Positions 12,601 to 22,374 of a DNA stretch of 64,000 nucleotides are shown one piece after another. Both the position numbers and the translations under genes were made by a program. Under the pieces are notes generated by a model. It did no database searches and was not told where the DNA came from. It saw only the letters and a program-made list of their open reading frames with translations. Origin of the DNA: Echria macrotheca (Eukaryota; Ascomycota; Sordariomycetes; Sordariales; Schizotheciaceae); contig MU839828.1 of the NCBI GenBank assembly GCA_030411725.1, positions 2,790,001-2,854,000 on the forward strand, given 5' to 3'. Position 1 is the stretch's first letter; each line of letters starts with the position of its first letter.

Positions 12601-13120
12601 TTTAGGGGAATGCGGGCAGGGTCCCTGCCACCCCTGTTGCTCTGGACAGGGCAGCCGCGCCACCCTTCTGGATTCAGTTCCCTGTCGACCCCGTTGCTTT
12701 TTGCGAGTCTGATTGGCCTGGCCGCGCTCGGGGTGGGCGACGTGCTGGGCTTGGCAGCTCGGACGGGTTGCATTGGTGAAGAGCGCGTGCTGGATTCACT
12801 CAGCGACACGGCGGCCCAGGACCCAATGCATGTCTCTCGTGTCGCTGCCCCTTCTTCTTAATCCTCTCCGTTCCCATCCCAACCCCCAGTCTCTCCTTTC
12901 TGGATCCTATAACAACCGGCGCCTGCTTTCCAATCGGCCAATTCAGTCTCTCGTTAACCACCAGTTTTTGTTCTTCTTTTTTGCGCCGTTTCTTTGTATA
13001 CCTTCCGACACACTCGCTCAGTTGTCGCCGTTTGATTGGGACTGCCATTGTTTACACCTCTTGCGACTACACGTTCGAACGCACCGAGATATCCGGAACC
13101 TATTTAATTCTCCCCCAAAA
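9684..13120. other. Long divergent intergenic region without a supported gene
   Basis: This 3.4-kb stretch lies between the ACS transporter and the Crh gene, which are transcribed away from each other. Many overlapping ORFs of 60-190 codons occur on both strands (for example 10011-10586 and 11166-11690), but none shows a known family, consistent codon bias or a splice structure. From about 12830 the plus strand becomes pyrimidine-rich, as expected for the Crh 5' UTR. Confidence 0.6.
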
Positions 13121-14282
13121 ATGTTGACCAAGCTCGCCTCGGTGGCCCTGGCCGCCACGCTCGTCTCGGCCCAGACGTTTAGCTCCTGCAACCCCACGCT
13201 TAAGGGTAAGATTCGGACGAGAAGAACAGAGAGACAGAGACAGTCGCTAACAGACATCAGATGGCTGCCCCAACCCCAAGGCGCTCGGCTCCACGATCGT
13301 CGACACCGACTTCAGGACAGGCACCGGCTCCTTCCTCAAGGAGCTCGACGGCACCAAGATCACGCACGACAAGGACCAAGGCGCCGTCTACTCGATCAAC
13401 AAGGAGACGGACGCGCCCACGACCGAGAGCGACCTCTGGATTTTCTTCGGTCAGGTGGACGTCACGCTCCGCGCCGCGCCCGGCGTCGGCATCGTGACGA
13501 GCGTGGTGCTGCAGTCGGCCGACCTCGACGAGATCGACTGGGAGTGGGTGGGCAAGGACAACACGCAGGTGCAGACCAATTACTTCAGCAAGGGCTGCAC
13601 CGAGGTTTACGACCGAGGCGGCTTCTCGCCCGTCAGCAACCCCATCGGCGACTACCACACGTACACGATCAAGTGGACGCGCGACCGGCTCGACTGGATC
13701 ATCGACGGCACCACGGTGCGCACTCTCCTGGCCAAGGACGCCAAGGGCTGCTCGGGCTACCCGCAGTCGCCCATGCAGGTCAAGCTCGGCACCTGGGTCG
13801 CCGGCAAGTCGTCGGCCGCGCCCGGCACCATCGAGTGGGCTGGCGGCCTCGCTAACTTCGACTCTGCGCCCTTCAACGCCTACTACAAGAGCATCCGCGT
13901 GCAGGACTTCATGGGTGGCGGCGACGCCAAGGACGCGACCGAGTATGTGTACACGGACCGCAGCGGCACCTGGCAGAGCATCAAGGTGGTCAACGACGGC
14001 AAGGCGGTCGACAACGGCGACAAGGACAGCAGCTCGTCCTCGTCCGGTTCCGCTACTAAGACTTCCGGCAGCTCGTCGACCTCGACTGGTTTCTCGACGG
14101 TTACCTCGACCACCCCTACTACCACGGGCAGCGGCAGCAGCACTGTTCCTACTGGTGGATCCTCGTCCGGCACCGGCGCTGCCTCGCAGAGCTCGCACAC
14201 GGCTGCGCCCAACGCCGCCGGCAAGCTGGCGCTCGGCAATGTCGCCGTTGTCGGTGCCGCGCTCGCTTACCTTGCGCTCTAA
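13121..14282 (+). CDS. GPI-anchored Crh-type chitin-glucan transglycosylase (GH16)
   Basis: The exons are 13121-13205 and 13261-14282 (368 aa), joined by a 55-bp intron. The protein should covalently link chitin to beta-1,6- or beta-1,3-glucan in the cell wall. A signal peptide covers residues 1-18 (MLTKLASVALAATLVSAQ). The GH16 domain follows, with the catalytic motif DEIDWEWVG: E119 is the nucleophile, D121 the helper and E123 the acid/base. Conserved surroundings include NYFSKGCTEVYDRGG and YTIKWTRDRLDWIIDG. After about residue 275 comes a long Ser/Thr/Gly-rich stalk, then a hydrophobic C-terminus (LALGNVAVVGAALAYLAL) after a small-residue site, which is a GPI attachment signal. The enzyme should therefore sit on the outer membrane face and in the wall. 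The family match is strong (Crh1/Utr2, Aspergillus Crf types). Which paralogue it is cannot be decided here. Confidence 0.95.
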
Positions 14283-15220
14283 GTTTTCTCTGGAATCGAA
14301 ACCGAGGATTATTATTTACATACGCACTCGCCCTCGCACACAAAGCTTCGCCAACATCCTTTTTGCATCTTATCATGGCCTCCCCAATGACTCATCTTTT
14401 TTTCTATAATACCGATTTGTTGTGAGGGGAAACTTGGGCGTGGGGGTGGAGTGAAAGGGAGAGATGAAAGGGGTAGGGTAGGGGTAAACGGGTTCTGTAT
14501 ATTTCTGTACTGTCTGTACATGGATTTGGGGAAGAGAATGAGACGCAATTTTTTTATATTTAATTTTTTTTCCGTCGATATGGATATAGGGCAAATGTGA
14601 TGGGTGATGGGTGATGGTGGTGGGGGGTGGATGATATCCTTGGGCATTTGAGATACAGAGCACGAGAGACAGAAAGTAAGAGACTGAAAAAAGAAAATTT
14701 TAACAATAAACCAACTATGCATGGTTGTTGATGAGACTTGAGAGAGGTGAATCTTGAGGGAAGGAAAGGAAATGAGGATGGTTTTTGCCAAGGTGAGTGA
14801 GTACAACATGTAATTACGGTAGTTCGGCAAGGGTTATGGGAGGATTTTGTGGGGAGTGCGGTACGGTACGTAAGGCAGACAGGATATTCCGTGTTGTAAA
14901 GTGGTTTGTTTTCGAGAAGGGGAATCTAATGGGGATGGCATTGCGAGGGAGGCACGGACGCGGATATAAAGTCAATCTGGCGAGCTGAATGATGGGGTTT
15001 GATGAGGTGGCGGCGTGGTTTTTTACACTCAGTTAAACACGTGCGCGACGCGGGTCGTGGGAGTCTGGGTCTATGGGACGATGGCATCATGGTCCATTGA
15101 GGGCTGATTTTAGCGTTTCTGAACTTTTGGAAGACGTGGAAGAAGGGATTAGGCGGGCGGGCACGTGTTGTTGTGTTTTGTTGTGTTGCGTATGTGTAAT
15201 TTCGGATGGGCCATCCGTCG

Positions 15221-15224
<4 letters not shown>

Positions 15225-15253
<29 letters not shown>
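15225..15253. repeat. (TG)n dinucleotide microsatellite
   Basis: About 14 uninterrupted TG units lie in intergenic DNA. Length polymorphism between strains is likely. Confidence 0.95.
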
Positions 15254-15255
<2 letters not shown>

Positions 15256-16638
15256 CCTGAGACTTGAGAGGCTGAGACTTGGATTGGGCTTGTTGGGCTT
15301 GGCGAACGCTGGCGGAACGAGCCGGTAACCGGCAACCGGGGAAGTTGGGAAGGGAAGGGAAAACTTGGAAAATCAAAACGAAAAAAAGACTTGGCGGGAT
15401 GATCGCTAATTATAAGTGCTTTTACAATGGAGAGAAGAGGAAGCACCGAAGGAAGGGGGGAAGTGGAGACGGGATATTGGGATTTCCTGTTCCAAGAGTA
15501 TTTTGAGAGGGGCGAAGGATTTTTGGTTCCCCCTTTCTTTGTGGTTGTGAGATTGCTGGGCTTGGTGTTGGTGGTGATATCATTAGATTTAAATTTGGTT
15601 TGGTGTTTTGGTGAGTGGGGAGTGCGAAGGGGGGAGTGGTTGTTTGGCTATGATGTATGTAATTCTTAGACTTGGGGTTGGATTCATACAGGTGACAAGA
15701 AGGTATGGGGTACTTACTGTGTGTTACTGAGTGGGTGACTATCTGGTTTCTTGGGTATACCAAGCAGTAAATATGTGGTTTATGACTGATCAAGTTCCAG
15801 AGACCTGTATTATTCCCAGTATCTTGGTTGGTCAAGCAGGTGAGGAGGATGGAGACGCGATCGAGTGACGTATATCTTCGTGAGGTGTGAATATACACGG
15901 AGGTCAGGGGATGATGAGATTCAGTTATTGTTAGTTAGCTAGTTCTCGCACGTTGACAGCTATTCCTATGTGTGTGTAGGGCCTTCAAGCAACAGAGGCA
16001 CATGATCTTGGGGCGATGAGCTGTCAGATAGTTCCTCCTCCGCAGACAGCGAAACTGCTAGTGTGTAATGGATTCCCTGGGAGCACTAAAATATTTCGGG
16101 CCTGGTAAGAGATTAACTGATGAATTGTGTTTGTTCGGTGAGGCCACGTGAAAAATGAAGCTATTCACATGTGCAGCCCAGGCTCTTTGTCCAAGAGATA
16201 CCAAGTCACATTTCAGGGGCCGACCACTCCCCATCATTTGAACACCCTTATGACTCCAAGTAAAAGCAAACAAATCTGCGAAGTCGGTTTCTGAGTCAGA
16301 CGGTGTAGAATATCTATCACTTCTTGACCGGTGACACATTCAGGCACCGGGAGATAACAGGTGGGTGGTTCGCAATGCGGGGTATCAATCCTCCACCCTA
16401 CACTCAACAAACGGAACAAAGAGCACAACGTTTGAGAGTGAGACCGTCATTAATTTTGGCCCTCTATCTACGCCCAAAGTCGACTTATACCAATTTCAGG
16501 GGCATGAGCTTGAATTCCTGTCTGGACAGGTCCGGCCATCCACGTAAGTGATACCGTTGAATTCGATCGCTCGCAGTTTCTCACACGGTTAGCAGACCAG
16601 GAGTCACAAGGCAACGACGCCGCTTCCTTCGACCGGGC

Positions 16639-16646
16639 TATATAAA
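16639..16646 (+). promoter_or_regulatory. TATA box of the sirtuin gene
   Basis: TATATAAA lies 111 bp before the chosen sirtuin ATG (16750). It sits only 5 bp before an in-frame upstream ATG at 16651. Transcription should begin downstream of that upstream codon, which supports the start at 16750. Confidence 0.6.
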
Positions 16647-16749
16647 TCTCATGTTCTGCTTCCACAAGTCTCACCCAAGACAGTTTGCAACACAAATCCA
16701 TCGTTCCTCCGTCACGTCTCGATCACTCTTCTCACGGAGAACCAAAACC

Positions 16750-17751
16750 ATGGCGCCCGACCTCGACTACAACAGCATCGAGGCCTTCCACCAGAAGCTT
16801 GCCAACAGCAGACGCATCCTCGCTGTCTGCGGCGCCGGCCTGTCCGCCGCCTCGGGGCTGCCCACCTTCCGCGGCGCCGGCGGGCTCTGGCGCAACTACA
16901 GGGCCACGGACCTGGCCACCCCCGAGGCCTTTGACCGCGACCCGGGGCTGGTCTGGCTGTTCTACGGCTATGTAAGTCTCGTCATCACCCTCATTATCCG
17001 ATCAACTCAACTAACAGCAAAGCGTCGCCACATGGCCCTCAACGCCGCGCCGAACCCCGGCCACGACGCCCTTGCCGCCCTCGCGAGGACAAACTCCAAC
17101 TTCATGTGTCTGTCACAAAACGTCGACAGCAAGTCTCTCTCTTCTTCTATCATCCAGGCCTATCCCTAACAAAAAAAAAAAGACCTCCACCTCCGAGCCA
17201 ACCACCCCCGCTACCAACTCCGCCTCCTCCACGGCTCCCTCTTCGACATCAAATGCACAAACACAAACTGCACCCACCTCGAGCGCAACAACACAGCCGA
17301 CCCCTTCTTCCCCGCCATCGCCGCCGCTTCGCAGGACCAATCTCCCTCAGAGCCGGGCATAATCCCGCTGCTCGACCCCTCCCACCCCCTCCCGCCCATC
17401 ACCCGCGACGACATCCCGCGGTGTCCGGCCTGCCGCGAGGGCCTGCAGCGCCCGGGCGTCGTCTGGTTCGGCGAGCAGCTCGACGCGGCCATGATGGCCG
17501 ACGTCAACAACTGGATCTCCAGGGAGCCGGTGGACATTGTGCTCGTCATTGGCACGAGCAGCATTGTCTATCCCGCTGCCGGGATCGCCGAGCGGGCGAG
17601 GACCAAGGGGACGACCAGTGTGGTTACCGTGAACCTTGAGGCCGAGACGCCGGATTTGTTGGATGAGATGTCGCCGGGGGATTTTTACTTTGCCGGGGAC
17701 GCGACGGAGTTGTTGCCGAGGCTGTTGGAGCCGGTTATTGGGCGTATTTAG
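16750..17751 (+). CDS. Class III (Sirt5-like) NAD-dependent protein deacylase
   Basis: The exons are 16750-16971, 17023-17128 and 17183-17751 (298 aa). Sirtuins remove acyl groups from lysine using NAD. The Rossmann motif GAGLSAASGLPTFRG spans residues 28-42. The QNVD motif is at 106-109, the catalytic His is H126 (LLHGSLF), and the zinc ligands are C134, C139, C190 and C193. Y72 and R75 (FYGYRRH) reproduce the Tyr-x-x-Arg pair that gives Sirt5 and CobB activity on succinyl, malonyl and glutaryl lysine. Intron 1 falls between Y74 and R75. Intron 2 starts with GC (A|GCAAGT) and ends after an A-run; it is required to join QNVD to NLHLRANHP. An upstream in-frame ATG at 16651 would add a basic presequence-like leader, so a mitochondrial isoform is possible, but the TATA position argues against it. 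The stop is 151 bp from the convergent transporter stop. Confidence 0.93.
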
Positions 17752-17902
17752 ATTTTTATGTACCTATGTGTTCTCACGTTGTAACATGTACAATCCACAT
17801 ATACTCTGTTTCTATAGTACCATCTCTCGGGAAGGAAGTATAGTCCATATGTATACTCTGTTTCTATCGAACAATCTCTTGCGAAGGAAGGTGAGAGAGT
17901 AA

Positions 17903-19709
17903 TCACAACAACACCCGAACAGCACCAGCCGCAGTAGCCAACAAGCCCGAGCACACCATAAACACACTCGCAAAGTCGCCGCCACCTCCCGTGACCAGCA
18001 ACGACACAACAACAAACACATTAAGCGGCACCCTCAACATGCCGTACACCTGCGCGCGCACCCCATCATCCACTAACTTGCCCTTGAGCGAGCCCATGCA
18101 CGGGAAATACATACCGACGGCCGCCTCAAAGAGACAGAACACCCAGAACGCAGTCTGTTCTGATGTCGGCCGCGCCGAGGCGACAAAACACGTCGCCGAG
18201 CCGGCGAGGATGGTCACGAGGAGGGTAGTCTGGCTGATGGTGGTGCCACTCCTGCGGGAACTGGTGAGCATGCCGAAGGCGAGCGACGAGGCCAGCGTGG
18301 CGGCCATGAAGCAGGCAAATATGACGCCGTAGGGGAGGTCGGACTCCGACGAAGAAACAGACCGCAGGGCGGGCGTCCAGAAGAAGACGAAGAGGTACAT
18401 TGAGCCTTCGAAGATGGTGGAGGCGAGGCCGAGGGTTAGCACGGGCTTGCTGAGGAGGATGGATGAGATTGGCTGTTTCTTGGTTGTCGATTCTGTGTTT
18501 GGGGTCGTGCTTGTTTCGCCGTAGTTTTCGGTCTTTGCCGTGTTAGTAGTGACTCGTGTTTGTAGTGGTATTATTCTCAAGTGCAAGCCCGGGGTATCAT
18601 TCTGGAGATGAACCTCGAACGACGGGAAATCTGAGCAGCAGGGCTCTGGCAACAATAGTTTGTGTGAAAACGGCCTCGGGAAAAAGGAGATACCTCGGGA
18701 AGAAAAACGCGAAGAGAAATGCCGGGGCTGCAACTTTCGTGAAAAGGGGAGAGAGAGAGGGAGGGAGAGTGAGAGGGCCATGAACCGAAGACCAAACAAC
18801 CCCTGAGCCAGGAAAAGCACAAGACCAACACCAACAACCTCGTCTCCCCAACAAACACACAAAACCCAAGCAAACCCAGACACACCACAACGGAGAGAGA
18901 AATCAGGATAAAGGCAACCCGAAAAAGAGAGGAAACAAAAAAAAAAAAAAACTCACCCAAGTCAAAGCAATAACCCCCCCAGCAACCCCAAGACACCCAA
19001 CCGCCGCCCAAAACGGCGCCCTCATCCCCCCCATCCCCTCCCACTTCACCAACCACTCACTCCCCACCCCAGCCGCAATAGCAACCAAACTATTCACCGT
19101 CCCCATCCGTCCAAAAACCACCCCCATACCCGCATCCCCATCCCCCTTCAAATCCGCAACAACCCAACTCTCAAAAACGCTAAACAACAAACTCGTCCCC
19201 ACCCCACCCAGCACCCTCCCCAAAACCAAACCCCCCAACCCACCCTTCATCACAGTAGTAGTAAGAACACAGGATAAAGCATAAACCCCACAAAAACAAA
19301 CACATGCCTTTTTGCGGCCATACCGATCGGCCCATGATCCTACTACCCCTCCAGAAATGGCGCCGGAGACAAAACCGGTGGTGAATAGCGCGGATATGGT
19401 GGAGGAGGGGAGGGAGTGGAAGTCGCGGTAGAGCGGGTAGAGGTAGGGGCCTTGGAGCCAGTCTGAGGCCATTACTAGTGCGTACACTGTTAAGAACGCC
19501 GCATGGCCTTTCCTTTTCTGTTCTGTCTTGGTCTTGGTTTCTGGTGTCTTGTTTTGCGGGGACGAGGGTGATGAAGATGAGGGTGATGAAGATGAGGGTG
19601 ATGACGATGATGAAAATGATGATGACTTGTCTTGTTGTCGGCGGGAGGCGAAAAAGAGGGCGGCGCAGAGGGCCAGGAGGGCGGTTAGATTTCGTGTGTA
19701 GATGTCCAT
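17903..19709 (-). CDS. MFSD5/MOT2-type molybdate-anion transporter
   Basis: The exons are 18957-19709 and 17903-18532 (460 aa), with a 424-bp intron at 18533-18956, the longest inferred in the window. The protein belongs to the MFSD5/MOT2 branch of the major facilitator superfamily; the algal member MOT2 takes up molybdate with high affinity. Typical sequences are SDWLQGPYLYPLYRDF, VGSWADRYGRKKACV and GRVLGGVGTSLLFSVFES. The join reads IALTW-TENYG, a conserved point of the central loop. The second half begins with SKPVLTLGLASTIFEGSMYLF. Residues 30-65 form a Ser/Lys/Thr-rich loop encoded by a GATGAAGATGAGGGT-like repeat (about 19568-19625). Members sit in the plasma or an internal membrane. 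Molybdate as substrate is inferred from the family and not otherwise supported here. Confidence 0.85.
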
Positions 19710-20309
19710 TTTTCCCTTTTCTTCTCTCTCTCTCTCTTGCTCTCACGCTCTGTCTTCTGACCTCAGTTTTTTTTTGGTTTGTTGGTAAAAAAAATCTTTT
19801 TCTTTTTGAGTGGTCTGTTGGCCTTTTTTTGGTGTCTCAGCGGGACCGTTGCCTTGCAGTTATCGCCGTTGTCCAATCAGCGGGTAATTCAACAATGTGA
19901 GATAAAAAATGAGCTGACAGCCCAAATAAAGCTGAGGTTCAACAACAGCATCAATAAAGTATTGGCGGTGATGAAAGAAAAATATGGGATGAAAAAATGT
20001 GGCCTTGGCTTGGACATTATCCGGCGCAATGACACGCATCCAAAAGGAGCTGCGACACAACGTGTTTGAGTTGGCGTCGTGGCTGAGGGGACCTCCGTGT
20101 TAGTCAGAGAATTGACCAATGAGATTAACCGAAATAAACAGCACAGAAACCACTTCAGAACCAACAGACTCAACAATAACCACTACCAGCAATTCTCAGT
20201 GAGCTATTAATCAAAGCCAATCTCAGGATCCATTACTCCATACCGCTATTACCGCAACAGTAGCACTAAGCCACCTCCCAAAAACACAACGCCATCATCA
20301 ACACCAAGA
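19710..20309. other. Promoter of the MOT2-like gene and 3' flank of the tyrosinase
   Basis: Both neighbours are on the minus strand. The part next to 19710 is a pyrimidine/purine-biased leader; the rest is AT-richer. I see no gene. Confidence 0.6.
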
Positions 20310-22374
20310 CTAATACCGACTCGGCCGCACCCTGACCGGCCACTTGGTCGAATTCCCAAACGATGGGAATCCATTGTCATCTGCCCGCGGCTTATAGTCT
20401 ACCCCCTGCACCTCAAGCTTCAGACTCGGAGCAATATCAACCGACACCGAAACTCCCTCGTTCTTCACCGGTCAGCACCATCCACCAGAGACAGATCAAC
20501 TTACAGTACGGATCTCCAACGTGAGCTCCTCCCGCAGGAAATCTAACGCCGCCGAGGGATCAACGCTCTCAAAACTCTGGTTCCCCACCGCCAGACCACG
20601 CAGCGGGAGACTGACAGAAGCCATTCCCGTTCGCGGCATGGCGAGCAGTGCCATGCGGCCAACAGCAGAACCGTTCACCATGAGGTGTACCGTCGACGGA
20701 AGAGGAATCTCGGACCGATCAACTTGAATCTCTGCCGTGTAATACTGCAGCCTCTGTCGGAACGGCGGGAAGCTCAATGGCCGGAAGCCCCGTCGCTGGA
20801 CCGGAGCCGAACTGCTACTCCCACCATACAGAGCGTTGACCCGGGAGCGAACAAAGTTTGCCGATACATCAGGCGTCCTAGACCAGTCGTCAATCTCCGG
20901 GTACGTGTAACCAAAAACCCGGATATCCGACACCGAGTTGCTGCTGTAAAAGTTGAGATTCTTGTCGAAAAACGGCTTCAGCGGGCTATCTGCCGTGATG
21001 TTGGATCCTGAGGCCGTACTAAACTCCCCGTTGGTCCTCCCAGCCACCGTGAACATGGGTGTGTCGTAATGGATCGCTTGCCACAGAGAAATCAGTCTGT
21101 CAACATTACAGTGGTGCAACATACTAGAGATCGTCAGCTAGCGCCCTCCTACGGATCTACGAAACTCACAACAGAGGATCAAAAGCCGACCAGTCGATGT
21201 TTCCCAGGGTTCCGCCGCAGCCGGCATTGTTGTGAACAATGTTGTGCGGGTTCTCGAAGCTTGACCCCTGGAAGTTGTCATACGCCATGTCCTCGAATTT
21301 CTGTGTTCTGGTAAAGACGTCGTACTGGCCCTGTCAGTAACATCCGCCGACACGATGCGCCCAACTTACAACATAGTTCGTCAAGTCTTTCGCAACAGAC
21401 ATCATAGACCGGTCAGACTCGGTTCCGTTGTTCCCCTGAAGCCCACCGCATCGGACTGTCTCCGGTGACTGAGACAACGTACCACCAAATGCCGCTAGAA
21501 CGCCCAGGCGTTGGAAACGGTAGCTGTAAAGGGGATTCCGGAGTGTCACAGGCCCTCCTGGTCCGTTTACCGTGATATTTAACAGCGTAGCCGCGGTTGG
21601 CAGCTTTGCCTCTGCCGCCCAGTCCCAGTACGGCTGCCTCAGAGTCTGGGCCGCAGCCTTGTAGGCCGGCGCGGTAGCTGAGGGATATCCGCTCGCTATC
21701 CTCACGGCGTGTGAGACCAATGCTTGCTGTAGGGGTCAGCCGAGGAGATGCTCATCTTGACAGGGTCTGTACCTCAAAGAGAGCTACATACGGGCGGTGC
21801 CAAGTGGGGAACAAGAGCTCCTGGAGCGACAGGTCAGCTATCATGTCAACAACGGATTGGCCATCACATACATTATGGGGACAATATCCAACGTCCTTGG
21901 GGGCGCCGTCGACATGCGCTACTCCGTTCCATGCACTGTGCGGAAGTCCATGGATACCTCCAAGCCAGTTAGTCGACAGCTAACCAATTTGGGAGATATC
22001 GAGAGGCGGGCGAGCCTTTTGCAGCATCATTTACCTGATATCGCATAGTAGGAGAGCGGGTCTGTCTCGTTGACGTCCTGGAAGGCCGATAGGGCGAGGA
22101 TGTAGAGGTCCCTGGATGGATGGAAGCCAAATCAGATAACCAACTCGTCTGTCAGACTCGTGTGTCAGTCTTTCTTGTCTTACCACTGCGGCCCTCCGCG
22201 CGCGTATAGGTCGTTGATGTTCTGCCGGGCAGGTCTCTGGCCCGTCTTGACGTCGATGCCCGTCCTCACGCCGACCACGGGAAAAGGGGTTTGTTGAGCC
22301 GTCTGAGCCGCGGCATGCCCGTAGAGGAGAGCGGCGGCAACACACCAGCCGAGCCTTGCAGTGATCTTTCCCAT
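20310..22374 (-). CDS. Secreted tyrosinase (type 3 copper phenol oxidase)
   Basis: Eight exons give 561 aa: 22184-22374, 22035-22111, 21872-21957, 21773-21820, 21370-21726, 21170-21324, 20505-21123 and 20310-20462. The enzyme oxidises monophenols and o-diphenols to quinones, the first step of melanin formation. A signal peptide covers about residues 1-23 (MGKITARLGWCVAAALLYGH). CuA ligands lie in HGLPHSAW (H92 or H96), YCPHN (H117) and FPTWHRPY (H126). C115 is placed to form the Cys-His thioether seen in fungal tyrosinases. CuB ligands lie in NPHNIVHN (H280, H284) and in FMLHHCNVDRL (H308/H309). The core ends at the family tyrosine motif (VFGYTYPE), followed by a dibasic QRR that could be a Kex2-type site releasing an inhibitory C-terminal lid. 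The start at 22374 was chosen over upstream in-frame codons because it opens directly on the signal peptide. Confidence 0.93.

Larger units (their letters stand above)
14283..16749. other. Intergenic region with simple repeats
   Basis: This 2.5-kb tract lies between the Crh stop and the sirtuin start, both on the plus strand. The first 300-400 bp is T-rich 3' flank. A (TG)n tract sits at 15225-15253 and a TATA box at 16639. ORFs such as 15422-15898 on the minus strand are low-complexity and unsupported. Confidence 0.65.

Noticed and set aside
16651..16749. Upstream in-frame start of the sirtuin that would add a presequence-like leader
   Set aside because: It lies 5 bp after the TATA box, so it should precede the transcription start; kept only as a possible alternative.
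17903..18883. Continuous 326-codon frame as a separate transporter gene
   Set aside because: Its first 117 residues are intron sequence; the conserved TENYG junction shows it is exon 2 of the MOT2-like gene.
21821..21871. Read-through of a tyrosinase intron giving VCDGQSVVDMIADL
   Set aside because: It keeps frame, but removing it restores the family sequence YCPHN-ELLFPTWHRPY with correct CuA spacing.
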